Below are positions 25,501 through 40,200 of a DNA stretch of 64,000 nt, one piece after another. The notes below the pieces were generated by a model that worked only from the letters and a program-made list of their open reading frames with translations, did no database searches and had not been told where the DNA came from. A program made the translations under genes and the position numbers. Numbering within the stretch: position 1 is the stretch's first letter; each line of letters opens with the position of its first letter. The DNA is from Calamus simplicifolius (taxonomy: Eukaryota; Streptophyta; Magnoliopsida; Arecales; Arecaceae), in contig UESW01004821.1 in the NCBI GenBank assembly GCA_900491605.1, positions 248,001-312,000 of the forward strand, written 5' to 3'.

Positions 25501-28500
25501 GGGTTAATCAGGATGGTAGCAATTGATTTGGTCATATAATTAGGATTCCTAAATTAGATAGTGATCAGGATCCTAATTTGATTAGGAATCCAAATCATAA
25601 GATTGGATCTTATGAAATTTAGGTTAATTGAAATTAATCTAAAATTCATATATAGGATATGTAACCTAGCATGATACAAATGTTATACATGCATGATGGG
25701 ACCTAGATGCGCTAAATCCCTCCACGAATATTAAGTCATTATGCCTTCCATTGTTCACATGATACAAAATCATTAGGTCATGAGATTTATTGTGCCAAAG
25801 CCAAGGTCGAGTGTACCTATGAGGAGTTGATTGGGGAACAATGGATTGACTTAACTAGATTAGTTGGCATAATTGGCCAAAGTCAGGGTCAGTCTAATAT
25901 AGAGGCAAAGTTTAGGATGATCACATACGGATGTGATTGACAAGGCAATGTTCCCTAAATGATTTAGGAGTCACATTTGATGTGATTGATGAAAATCTCC
26001 CTAAATTGGCTTACTAAGATTTGTTGTACCAAAGCCAAGGTCAAGGTAAGTCAATTTGAGGGCCCTAGCCCACTAAAAAATTATTTGATAATTTTTAGAG
26101 ATTAATAGAGAGGGCTATTAAGCTTGATAAAATAGTAACAGGAATTGATTTAATTAAAAATTTTAAAATTACCATATTAAATCAATGATTTGCATTCATA
26201 ATAATTGATTCATTCTATTTTCTATACAGCTGTAAGAGACACCATGAGTGTGAACATTAACCTTAGAGGTAACCTAGAGTCCAACAAACTGACCGAACCC
26301 AATTTTTCTGATTGGCTAAAGAATCTAGCCAAGTAAAAATGTCACTTTTGTGGTAAGGATGGCTTATCGGGCCAGCCTGAAAGATAAGAAGCATAGAGAT
26401 GCTTCTACATCATATGCGTATATAATTGAGATGTTTTCTTCTATTACTTCTTATTCCACTTGGGTATTGTATACCAGTTATGGGTCTCATATTTGTATTA
26501 ATATGGAGATGATAAGAAATAGTAGAAGATTGGGGAAAGATGAAGTGATCCTACGAATGAAAAATGGAGCAAAGGTTGCTACATTAACCGTAGGAATTTG
26601 TTCTTTATCTTTGCCCTCAGGGCTTGTAATTGAACTTAGTAATTGTTACTATGTTCCGAACATAACAAAGAATATCATATCCGTTTCATGTTTAGTAATG
26701 AATGGGTATTCATTTGAAATTGGAAGTAAAGGTATTTCTATTTTTGAAATGAAATGTTCTTTGGTTCTGCTGAATTGTTCAACGGAATTTATGTTTTTAA
26801 TCTTCAAGCCCCTATTCTCAATATTGAATCAAAAAGATTAAAATCAAATAATTCTAGGGACTCATACCTATGGCATTGTCGTCATGTAAATGAAAAGCGT
26901 TTAAACAAGTTATATAATGATGGATACTTGGGCTCATTCAATTGGGAATCGTTTGAGGAATGCGAATCATGCTTACTTGGCAAGATGACCAAGTCACCCT
27001 TTACTAGAAAAGGCGAGCGAGCAACTGAATGTTTGTGTTTAGTACATACCAATATATGTGGACCCATCAATATTCAAGCCATAGGAGGTTTTTCTTATTT
27101 TATCACATTCATAGATGACCATAGTAGATATGGTTGTGTATCTGATGAAGCACAAATCTGAAGCCTTTGAAAAGTTCAAAGAATTCATATGTGAAGTAGA
27201 AAAACAAACTGGCAAAAGTATTAAGATATTTCAATCAGATCGAGGTGGTAAATACTTAAGCCATCAGTTCGTAGATTATTTGAAGGAGAATGGGATTCTC
27301 TCTCAATGGACTCCTCCTGGTACACCATAGCACAATGGTGTGTCAGAAAGAAGAAATCGTGCACTATTAGATATGGTACGTTCGATGATGAGCCTTGCAG
27401 ATCTCCCAAAAATGTTTTGGGATTATGCGCTAGATACTGCCGAATTTACCCTAAACCGAGTTCTATATAAATCGGTCAACTCCACTCCATATGAGATATA
27501 GTATAGAAAGAAACCATCGCTTAATCATTTAAGGGATTGGGGCTATTACGCTTATGTGAAGCGTAATGAATCAGACAAGCTTGAAGCTAGATCTGATAAA
27601 TGCAATTTTGTGGGATATCCAAAATAAACAAAAGGATATTACTTCTACCACCCTCTCGAGCAAAAGGTGTTTGTCTCGAGAAATGCTTCATTTTTAGAAA
27701 ATGAGATAATTTCAAAGGATAGTGGGAGTAAGATTGAACTTAATGAAGCTCAAGAACCACAAATTGATAAAGACCGATTAGATGGAATGGAGCACATGTC
27801 GAATGCAGTAGGAGTTGAGCTGGAGACTAAACCCACATTTAGGCAGCCGTTGCATGAGTCTCTATCAGGAGAGATAAAGCAACATGTAGCTCCAAGTACA
27901 CACAGCTACGTAGATCTAGTAGGACAATTCACATCCCTAAGAGATATGTATTTCTTATAAAGGATGATGAGCCTACCAACTACAAGGAGGCAATGTCTGA
28001 CATTAACTCCAAGAGATGGCTCGAGGTCATGAAATCTGAAATGGACTCCATATATGACAACTAGGTATGGACCTTGGTTGATCCACCTGAAGGGGTAAAA
28101 TCCATTAGGTGCAAATGTGTTTACAAGAAGAAGACCGACATGGATGGTAATGTGATTACTTATAAGGCAAGGCTAGTTGCAAAAGGTTATAAGCAAAGAC
28201 AAGGTGTTGACTTTGATGAAACCTTTTCACCTGTAGTCATGCATAAGTCCATAAGGATTTTGCTTGCAATAGCAGCATATTTTGACTATGAGATCTGGCA
28301 GATGGATGTCAAGACCACCTTCCTAAATGAAAATTTAGAGAAGGATGTGTATATGACACAACCAGAGGGTTTTGAATCCATAAATCCTAAGAAAGTGTGC
28401 AAGCTATAAAGGTCTATTTATGGACTTAAGTAAGCCTCTAGTAGTTGGAACATCCGATTTGATGTGATAATCAAAGAGTTTGATTTCATCAAAAATGATG

Positions 28501-29656
28501 ACCCATGTGTGTATAAGAAGGTTAGTAGGAGTGATATTGTTTTCTTGATATTATACGTGGATGACATATTATTAATAGGAAACAATATATCCTTCCTTAA
28601 AGAAGTGAAGGATTGGTTGTCAGGTAAATTCTCCATGAAGGATTTGAGAGAAGCAACCTATATACTAGGTATAAAGATCTATAGAGATAGATCTAGAAGG
28701 TTGCTTGGATTGACCCAATCCACGTACATAGATAAGATGCTAAAGCGGTTTAGCATGGAGAAATCCAAGAAGGGATTCCTGCCAATGTCGCATGGCATAC
28801 ATCTCTCCAAGGACATGAGTCCTAAGACCCATGAGGAAAGAGAGTACATGGATAAGATACCATACGCATCAGCAATTGGATCCATTATGTATGCGATGCT
28901 ATGTACGAGGCCTGATGTTTCTTATGCCTTGAGTATCACGAGTAGATATTAAGCAAACCCTGGTGAGAAACATTGGATGGCAATCAAGAATATCCTTAAG
29001 TACTTGCAAAGAACTAAGGATATGTTCTTGGTTTATGGATGATCCAACCTTACAATTCGAGGTTACGCGGATTCTAGTTTTTAGTCTGATAGAGATGATT
29101 ATAAATCATAATCAGGCTATGTGTTCATACTCAATGGTGGTGCAGTCAGCTGGAACATTTCCAAGCAAGAGACGATCGCCGACTCTACGACTGAAGCCGA
29201 GTACATTGCAGCATCAGATGTAGTTAAAGAAGCAGTTTGGATCAAAAAGTTTATCACTGAACTAGGAGTGGTTCCAAGCATTGTTAATCCAGTATTCTTG
29301 TATTGTGATAACAATGGAGCTATTGTGCAAGCCAAGGAGCCAAGGTCTCATCAGAGATCCAAACATATACTCAGAAGATATCATGTAATTATAGAAATCA
29401 TTGGACGAAATGATATAAAAATAGAATGAGTCCCCACGGACAACAATATTGCCGATCCGTTCACTAAAGTCCTGCCGCAGCAGAAGCATGATGGTCATGC
29501 TGAGTCACTTGGTATTGATACATGAGTGATTGGCTCTAATGCAAGTGGGAGATTGTTAGTGTGTGCTCTATATCCAATCGGATTATATGCTAGTTTGTAC
29601 ATATTTCTTTATGAATGCAAATCAAATTTATTGGTTTCTTTATCTATCTAGGTGTA

Positions 29657-29690
<34 letters not shown>

Positions 29691-31189
29691 TATATTTTAC
29701 CTAAGATAAAGTCCAAAAGAATGTGAACTATGCATATGGAATTTGTAATAGAGATTACAAATTATGAGATCCAAAACTGCACATTATGGTTCGATTCTTT
29801 AAATTTTTCTAGTCGATGCATAGAGAGGACTGGGCACTGTTGAATGCCGATGAGACTAGCACACATTGCATATCTTCACCCTTGTGGTGAGCAGCTGATC
29901 TCGCAAGCTGAAGTATGGAGATACTTGGATAGGTGTGTGGATGTTCGTTATTGTAACGATGCATTGGATGACCCGCACAGAGATCCCATATGGATATTTA
30001 ATATAGTGTCGATGGTTGATCTCTGATGACGATGATGCGAGTGATCCTTTGACTTAAGATTTTCATTGCACCTTATATGTGGAATGTCATGCTTTGATGA
30101 CATGCAAACGTCGCTCTAGCCATGGGTGGCAAATATGGTGTCGATTGGGTATGACATGAAGCACATGAAGATAGTGTTTGATCAAGACATACCAAAATCT
30201 GAGATAATTATATGAAAAAAAAGAAGCATCCTTAGAAACAATGATGAGTTCCAATGTGGATAAAGCCTTTGAAAGTTGCAGCCATCAGCAATCTGCCAAC
30301 AGCTACATGCAGCATGACTCAAACTGCACTTCCAGAAAATAAACAGCTAACAAAACTAAATATATGTATTAAAATTTGAATTAAATAATAAAAATATCTG
30401 CAATTCCTCGATTCAAAATTTTCAAATTACAATTTAAAATGGCACTTTGTCATCCAATTAAAATTCATATGAAGAGTCAAAATCAAGCACTGAAGGATTG
30501 GTTGCTCTACTACCATGCAAAAATAAGAGCGAGGGAGATAGGTGTGGAAAGGGAAAAAAAAATCTCTTGGGAACCCTGTAGAATAACCAAGAATATGCAG
30601 AAATTTAACCCTTTAATTACAATAAATGAAATCTAAACAGCAGCAAAGTGATCAAGATAAGACCTCAACTATTGCTTTAAAAGGTTTGCTCCTTTGACAA
30701 TGGATCATGAGATTAAAGCAATCATAAACTGAAGACTATTCAATGTTCTCTAAAGATAACATGCCCAAATAAAGGAGCTGATCTTCATACCTTGTTGCGA
30801 TTAAGCATGACATTTTTATCCATAGCCTTCATTGCGAAGTATTCTCCTGTTTCCAACAACTCCACCAAGTGTACACTACCATATAAAAGTGCATAAATTA
30901 ATTACTTGACTTAATGATATCAAAATAATTACTCTAAGCTAGAACCAGAAAAGGTACAGCCAAGCAACTAAGGTAAACTATTGCATGTTCTTCTAAAATC
31001 ACAAGGTTCCATGGCATTAGAACAGCTAGTTGCCTTGATTAGTATGAAAAATTAATTTTGTATTTTTTTGGTTGGGTAGGATAATTGTAAGTAACTAGCA
31101 GGTAAATCATTGAGAAGAACACTGCCGACATACATTAAGCCATAATGTCTTATCATCAACAACAAATATTCTCATGCGAGCGCGCACGC

Positions 31190-31231
<42 letters not shown>

Positions 31232-34200
31232 AAGATAAAATGTCATTACCTGCCAGTATCACCAGATCCCAAAGGTTTAACTGGCCTAAAATGCTTCAAA
31301 CCTATCTTTTCTCCACTCTTTAGAACCTGCAGATAATCTGCTAGTGACTTGCAGCACAGGAAAATTCTTATGCATGCAAAGGATTAAAATATACATATTC
31401 ATCTCGAGCTGGAACATTGATATACCATCTAATTATTTTATCACAATTGTGAAACATTAACAATGTCAACAAAAATTCCAGGAAATGGAAAATCAAAACA
31501 ATTATTAAGCATCTGAAGCGCATATGCTTCAAGCTAGAAGGTTAACACCACACAAAAGAAGCAATTATACAAATGACAACTTGATGTTTTAAATGAAATT
31601 TATCAAGTGCCATATATCAGAATGGAGGGAAGACATGAATTATATATTTATTAGGATTTTTTTCCTATATGCTTGAACCAGTACAAAACTTTGGCATGAC
31701 AATGCCAATGTCGGATAAGGATTACATCCTAGCTTATATGTTTAGAGATGATGTTAACTAAATTTTGCAAGCTCTATTGTCTACAGGATTCCTAAATTAA
31801 TAACACTGACTCTTGTCTACAGGATTCCTAAATTAATAACACTGACTCTTCACTGGAACAACCAAAAGAGCCAGTGCTCCATCCAAAACACATATTTTTC
31901 TTTGTGTCAATGTTTCATAAGCATCAGCCCTTTTATAATCAACAGGAACAATTTTCAATAGTCAGTAAACAAAAAGATATTCCTTACTATAGAAAAATAG
32001 TAAAAAAAATACCATAAAGAATTCTTTATGCAATGTAAAAAAGCAGGATTTAAGTATGTTCTCATGTGTATGTCATACAATGCTATACATGTATATTTCA
32101 AAGAAAAGGCCGTTTGTTTTCCACAGAAACAATTTTTTTTTGCAGAGTAACAAATACATTAAGTTGTTCCCTGTACTCAAAAAAAAATTAAATCATTTTC
32201 TTTCATAAAAGCATGATTTGTTCAATGCTAAGAACATAGGCTTTGATGACCAAAACGCTATGGTGATATTGATGCATTGAAGTTTCAAGTATGTCATACT
32301 TTCTGGATGGCCTTCCATGATGAATTATCTCTCCTATGAGGCTTTGGCAGGACCAGCTTTGAGTGGTTAGCCCATAGATCTTCTGGTTTCTATCCATCAC
32401 ATGTAAGTATTAGACCTTGGAATTAAGATAATAATTTTATTTAGTAGATATAGATTATCTTGAGCTTACCAAATTACCATCCGGAAGTTCTCTCGCAGCT
32501 TCATCAACATTACCTGCAGTTTCCTTCACCTGATGTGTCCATGGTAACAAAACTGAAAATTAGCACATTCGACCGAAGGGTAAAAAAGAAAAATATAGTC
32601 GAACTGAAAATTGTGAATTGTTCACTCATAACAAATATATTTGCAACCAAACCAAGGCAATTACCAGCGGACAATTTCATTGCCAAAAGAACCAACTTTA
32701 AATTGTTTTTGTAGTTGCAAAATACATATAATGCCACACTCTTGAAAACTATTTGGAAGTCAAGCATCCACATGAAACATGCAAATCAGTAGCATATCCC
32801 TTTTTCTTTCACTTGACAACACTCGAGAAGTACCATGCAGAAACCAAGTTTATCAAATTAGAATTTGAACATGAGGTCCAGGAAAAGGTAAAAAAGCTGT
32901 GAATGAAAATCTATATGGAGTATCTTTGTTTATTGAACCATCCCATGTGACATGAACACTTCTATATCTCTAACTGGCCAATCATTTTCAGAAACGAAAC
33001 TGTGTTGCATTCTCTTTTGGAAGGCATTTTAGAATGACCCTGCAGGAGCAAGAGATCACGGACCAGTTTTGTGTTTTCTTTCGCAGCGGCCTCTGGTATA
33101 AAGTTCTGAAGTGGTTCAACATACTCACTACCATCCAGCTGAACCCCAATAAAGTACTGGACTTCCCCCTGTTTGAGAGTATTACACAAAGTATTGAGAC
33201 ATGAACAAAAGCACCTCAAATGAAGAAGGAAATTGCGAACCGAGAGAGAAGTTGTGAACCAAGAGAACAATACTACTCTGTACCTTCTGGTCACGCATGG
33301 GCTGCAAATGAAAAAGATTCCAGAATTTCTTCCCTGATACAAAAAAAGGAAAATTAATATTATATTAGAAAAGTAGTGCATATATTACTAAAGGTATTTT
33401 TACTACTTATAACTATTAATGCTGACTAAGAACAAACTATAGTAAAGTGTTTTTTATCCAGAATTTGGTGCAGCTGTTCCATCCATTTTGCATAGTGTTA
33501 CAGTTGTTTCATCCGTTTTGCATAGTGTTACAGAGCGGACTAAAAATGTATCCAGAATCACAAGCATATAAATGGAAAATGTAAATGAATACATTAGCTT
33601 ACTAATGAATACACAAAATGCATCAGGATGGAGATAAATCAATTAATAGAGTCAGTCATGGAAATGCAGGACAAAGGAAGCACCAGCTGAACCAACAGAT
33701 AAAACATCAAGAAGCTAACGTAGACGTATTAATGATGCAGTATATTTTGGAACTTATGTAGGGATATTAAATGCATCACATTCCCTTTGTTTTTAAAGAA
33801 AAGTTTCAAATTGGTTGTATTTTAGGCTAACCAGACTGATCAAGATGGACCCACATGCAATCTTTTAGTTCGATTTACAGAGATTAAGGTTCTCAAGCTA
33901 AGATGAATCTTTTAAGTGGAGAATCCTCATTGTTTTATGTGGAGCTGATCTTACAAATAGTAGAGGAATAACTGTTTGACTGTTTCTCGACGAATGGAGT
34001 TCATGTCCACATTCAAGATAGTTCAGCACAATGCTTTGAAGAGATGGGCAAGGTGAGGATGCCAGGTCTCTGTTTCTAACGAGGGCAAATGTAAAAGAAG
34101 GTCCTTATGACTGCTTTCTATCATCATTCCTTTGACGGATCACGAATATTAGGCAAGGGGATTTACATATAGAAAATTTATTATTTCCAGGAAGAATACA

Positions 34201-37200
34201 AGGATAAAAGAGTCTGAGTCCTTTCAAACATGAGTTTGCAATATTGGTGAAGACAATGGTAGAAAGATATGGTAAGGTCAAGGGTTTGAAAATCCAAAGG
34301 GGGATAGGATATGATGAAGAATAAAATGTTTTAAGGTAACCCACCCAAGACAACGTATATGAATTTTCCACATCTGATCAATTAAAAATATTGAATTTAC
34401 ATGAAATGCTGATATAAACCTGTTTCACGACAGCACTGCATAGTATTCAGTTTTCTTAGGTTGCAACATGATTAGTTTTACAAGCTTAAGAGGCCAAGTT
34501 GGGTTGGACTAGGTGGCCAGATGCATTCCTAGGCCCAAGTGAACCCATAAGGGCCAAACCTGACTCAAGTTCTTGCACCATGCATATGTTAAGACTACCA
34601 ATGTCTCAGACTTAAGAGAGCTACATTAAGCTGTCAACAGACATAACCCAACTATTTGAATCAAGAAGATGATTGTCAACGAAGCAAAAGTTGTCATGAG
34701 CAATAGCCTGCAAAGCCATGAGATCAAATCAAGCATTTCCAGACAACAAAATTAATGGTAGAACATATCATGAGGAAGAACAAGAGTGAAACAAAATCTT
34801 TGACCACCAACAAGCTGTCTCGAGTCAAGTGGAAGAGATTTTCCAAGAATTAAAAACAGAGCAGAGAACACACACAGTTTCAAATATGCTCGATACTCCT
34901 AAATAACTCAGGTCCAATGACAAGATGCATTGAACCAACCATGAACAAAGAGTTCCAAAATTGGCTCTTCAAAAGTTTAAGAACATTCACAGAACAAATT
35001 CAAGAACTCTATAAGTTTAAAGAGGTTGGGAGAAGCTTAAATGTTGAAAAAGGATAGCATTTTAGCAAAACTCAATGTGAAATTGGAAAAGCATGCAAAG
35101 GAGTTGTTTGAATGACTGTAGTATGCTCTAGATAGTTAAATTTAAATTCAAAACTTCAAATAAAAGCAAAAGTCAAAGTAAGTGGCTCTTGTAAGAGTGT
35201 CAGGATAGAAGCTATAGATTTAGACATTTAGTCACTATTCATTGCTAGGAGAAGATTGAGCAATAAAGATTACTTGGGCCTCAATTGCTGACACAGAACT
35301 ATTATCTGAAAAGTTCAGAAAACAGCAAATTAGCAACTATGTCTTGATCATGTTTCAACTACTAACTTTGGTGATCTCTAGCAATGAAGTTCTTTTTTTT
35401 TTAGACAAGGATCTTAATAAGATCTAATGAAGGCAGCAGCACAGAGAGGTGAAGTGATACTCACAGATTAGCAAAGCATTATCAATTCTCTCAAATCATG
35501 TCTCTAAAGATATCACGAAGAGTCTAGATAAATAATTTCTCGACTAACTTGAAAAATCTTTAAAATGTTGGAATTATGTAATAGAGGCAATATTCGTAGT
35601 AAACAGATGTCAATAAACCATCGTCCTCACCACATGATTAGCATACAATACGTTTTATACAATATACAACTATAGGCAGGAATACATATCATTAATGGTG
35701 TAAGTGGAAACAAGATGTTAAAATGTGTGGAAACTAGTACTGTTTTTCCTAGGTAACAGATATGGAGGGATAACACATCTCTTTCTTTTCTTAGACTTTT
35801 CACTCCTTGAAAAAAAAAGCACGTACATTCAACATTAAGCAATCATCAGTTTCAGAGCTAGGACTAATACTCATGCCTCATGCCATGAAAGAAAAATAAC
35901 CATACCGCTTTTTGTGTAATTTATCAATTGCACAGTCACCTCCGTCTGCCTATCTATAGCCTCCCTTATTTTTCTAACAGTTGCTGGATCAGTTTCAGGG
36001 CCCTGGAGAAATCTGAAAGGCACCCAGGAAACAACAGTTAAAAACAATCAGGCAGAGCAACCTTCAAAATTTTATCCTGAATCAGAAAATTAACTTGTCA
36101 TATTAAATGGGTTGATATAAACTATAAAGAAAATAATAAAGTACCTACAGGTCCAAATATGCCATTGCAAAGAGTATAGATAGATTGACTTGGTCTGAAT
36201 AGAGCAGAGTGGAGGAAGTAGATTCATGTAGCCGACCCCATGTAGTTGGGAAAAGGCTTAGATGAGTTGAGAGTTGAGTTGAGAGAGTATAAATAGATGA
36301 GATCAAAACAGCATAAGCCGATTTATTTTGATGAATATTATCAAAAATTGAAATCTTAGTTTTGGACCCATACTGGTACTCACATCAGATTTGTTTGGCC
36401 TACTAAGACTTGGTATGCCCTCAAGCCAAGTTCTGGTTTAGTACCGGTATTACATAGTGCACCTAGTACAAGATGGCATGCACCAGTACAGCATTCCATG
36501 AATATAACTCTTATCTGTTTTTAAATGTATATTTTCCAAAGTCATTCATCTGTAACATAGTATGCACTAGTATGGCATGCCATGAATATAATTCTTAACT
36601 GTTTTTGAGTTTATATTTTCCAAAGTCATTTTGCTATAACATAAGCACTTAGGTTCCCAAATAGGTACGGAATGACAGCAACTGAATATAACTAATACTT
36701 CAGTATCCATTCTCTCATATATTTTTACATGATTGATATGCTCTGCAAGCTATACAGGGAAGCTAAATCTCAGGCAGGAAGAAGAAAAGTTGCAAGGCTA
36801 CAACAGTAATTGTGCACTTACAATTGTATTTTCTTATCATAACTGTAGATTTTAACTACAAAAGAGTATGATGTATCATGTTGAAACAACAGATGCCAAT
36901 AAATACTTCTTGGAACAGAAAAAGGATCAAAAAGTAGGTTACCCCATCAGAGGGAGAACAGTACTGAAGAGCTTATACAGATTCTAGGACACACCTGCAG
37001 TTTCTTCCTAGTATCTCTTCACGACTATATTCAGTAAGTTCCAGGAAAGTATCTGATGCAAATATCTGAAGATATAATAAACAACATTATATATTAGCAT
37101 ATTCTGGTATTCTGTTATAATCACTCATATAATTAGTGTAAGCATGGGAACTGAAGAAATACAAAACAAGAGTTTGGAGCTGGAATCTCACAATGGGGTT

Positions 37201-40200
37201 GTCAGGCAGCCTCGGATCAGTAATGACAAAATTCTTCTCAATGCGTTCAAGTGTTGTAGCTAAATCAATACCCCTTCTCATTTCTTTTCTCCTGACTTCA
37301 TCATCAAAACTCTCAGGTTTTTCATCATCATTTTCCAGCAATGGGTCTTCCTCCATTGGAACTTCCAGCTCATGCTTTTCCCCATGTGAATGGCCTAAGC
37401 TGATAAGCCTGCAATTCAGAAAAGAACTAGCAAATAATAAGATGTCCAATGAATTTATGAAAGTTGATCTATTTTACTTCTTTCATTTTCCCTGCTCTCC
37501 CAATCGATACGGGCAATAACCACATAGATATGTAAATCTCAATGATCAGGAAGGTTAAAACTCAATGTCATTTTTTTTGTCCAAATATAAGATACACATA
37601 ACGGGGAAACCATGAATTATGCATGTGCATAAAGATTGAGAACCAAAACAATTTTATCTGCTAGGCAAGACAACTTTCATAAGAATATAGAAATTTGCAT
37701 CCTCTCAGAAACATGTGCCGCTCTCAAAGTTGATAACAAATATCGGTGCATTTCAGCAGTAGCAGACTAGCTATAATTCACATTAGATTTGCCATAAATA
37801 AAGGTGAAAGTTAAACTCACCATTCTACGAGAACAATACATTCTCGCATAATATGTATGCAGAAAGCTTACAAGCAGTAACACTAATTTCCAGATGACAG
37901 ACATACATAAGAATGGTACAAGTAGCATGTATCACAGATATGATAACAGTAAATATAAACCCTACCCCATGAAGGAACGTAGACCAGATTTTCTTGATTT
38001 ATTCCCCCCTTCAGGCAGTTCACTGATCCTTTGCATTGAACTTCTCGTGCCATGTGAGTTAAGCCTCCCTGGAGTCCCATCCTCTGAGTTTCTCCTTCCA
38101 GGGACTTCGTATGTGGACGTTCCTCTATCACCTTCAGACGATATCCTTTTGAAAGGCTGGTTTGTCAATTCTGAAAGTGCATGGGGATTCTTTACAGCTA
38201 CCACAAGCTCAGACAGTGAACTACGGGCCCTTTCTTTTTGCCTAGCTGCAAGTTTCTTATATTAGAAAACTACCTTGCTACTAAAAATATCCAAGATGTT
38301 ATTTGTATCTTAAAGAATACTGGTAAATAAACTGTTATCATTGCAACGTGACAAATGTAACAGATCAAGATGGAAAACACACAATACCATCATATTTAAT
38401 CAAAGACTCTGGCAATCCATTGGGACGGACCACCGTTTCTTTAGATCCTTCGGTGTACTTACTCACCTCCACTTGCATGCTGCATGAAAAATAAATAGAC
38501 AATATTCTGGAGTTTGCTTCCTACAAAGTAAACAAAATTAAATTAGTTTAAAGCATGATGCTCATTATTTACCCAATAAACTTGAGAACATTTCCTTCTT
38601 CATCTTTGATAGGTGAAATTGTTAATAGATTCCAGAAGGGAGTCCCATCTTTCTTGTAATTCAATACGCGACCACAATAATTTGTTCCTGCTGCCAGTGC
38701 TTCTCTTATCTTTGCAATCTCCGCCGGATCAGTTCCAGCACCTTGTAGGAACCGACTGCAAAAGTAATTAAGATTCAAACACAATGTGAAACTTGAATAG
38801 AAGAACAAATAGAGAATTTAAAATCATTTTTTGATATGCTTCTGCTTTCCTCTTAATGTCTCATGAACAAAGATTAAGGTTAATTTACATATCTCTGCCA
38901 TATGTGTTGCAAAATTCACAGGCTGAAAAAAACAAATGCAGCCCATGAGTCACCCTTGAATGTGCTCATTTGCTTTTCAATATATGGGGTACTTTTATTA
39001 TTAAGTTCTGTGAGCATTTGGCTTTTACAACATGAAACATGTGATGCATGCCAAATTTTACAGTCAAGACCTGACAAAAATCTCACCATCTCAACCTTGT
39101 TTTATTATCACATTATTTATAATTTATCCTGCCCTTCTCAATCTCTTTAAAAAAGAAACAAATTTTACACCTTACTATTAAAGGTTCATGCCTTGCCTCT
39201 TTGAGGATCTGAATGCAACATCTTATACCTCAAGCTTTATAAATGTCTATCATCAAATATGCTTATCCATTACCAAACCCCAATAGAGGATTGGGCCCTG
39301 CAGTCGTCCTTTATGCAAGAAGATGGCTTCATCAATTTTCATAACAAAATACAATTTGTTCACCTCAGAGCCACTAAAAATATTTATTGAAGTTACGGAA
39401 CAATCAGACTCCATTTAGAATCCAAAATGGAAAATAAAATTTAAATCTTAATAGAAACATTTTCAACCTCCATCACCTGTTGATATCAAAACCTAGAGCA
39501 ACAGGTGAGACCTCCCGTTCCACAAGTGATGTGTAGTACTCTTGGAGTTACTATAGGGAAAATCATCACAAACACCAAATCAGGGTCATCTAAGGCCACC
39601 TACATCAGTTTGGTTTTCATCCTTTCTGTTTCCTTATGGCTGAAGATCCCTTTGAACACTTTGAAATTTCTTAGTGCCTCAGACCATATAGAAGTATCCA
39701 CTTTTTCTACTTGAAGATCTAAGATCACCTTTGTGTATTGGAATTTTAGGTTTTATTAGCCTCTTGTGTTTCATCTAATCATCCTTGTGAAGTCCTTTCA
39801 TTTTCATTTTCATGGTGTCCAAGCGTTTTATATGAGACTCGCAACATTATTTCCCATAAAGTCCGTATTCCATCGCAGCCCTGACAATGTACACATTAAA
39901 AGAATGCATAATAAAACAGAAAGATTCACGTGATTAAATCAGCTTATTCGGTAGTCATTTTCTTTTATCCCTTGAAAATTTCAGCTTGATGCCTTTCTAA
40001 CATTTGCTTGCCTTTGAAATATTAGCATGAATACTAGTGGATCGTGTAACAGGGCTAGGCCCGTCAAACTTGCGAACCACCACAGCTTTCCTTGAATCTT
40101 TGACAGGTAATTTTGCTTCTAAAGTTTCACGATGGACATGATCAAACTTGAATGTCCAATATTATTACAGAACGGAATTTGAAATTATGCAAGAAAGAAA

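Larger units (their letters stand above)
22442..30189 (+). mobile_element. Copia LTR retrotransposon 2, long LTR, 3' LTR truncated
   Basis: Copia element in intron 13, antisense to PHOT1. 5' LTR 22442-24709; PBS TGGTATCAGAGC at 24711; 3' LTR from 29554, preceded by a purine-rich GCAAGTGGGAGAT, stops matching at 30189 after only about 636 of about 2268 bp. Domain order protease, integrase, RT, RNase H. Much of gag is deleted and the protease aspartate is lost. Cannot move on its own. Confidence 0.92.
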
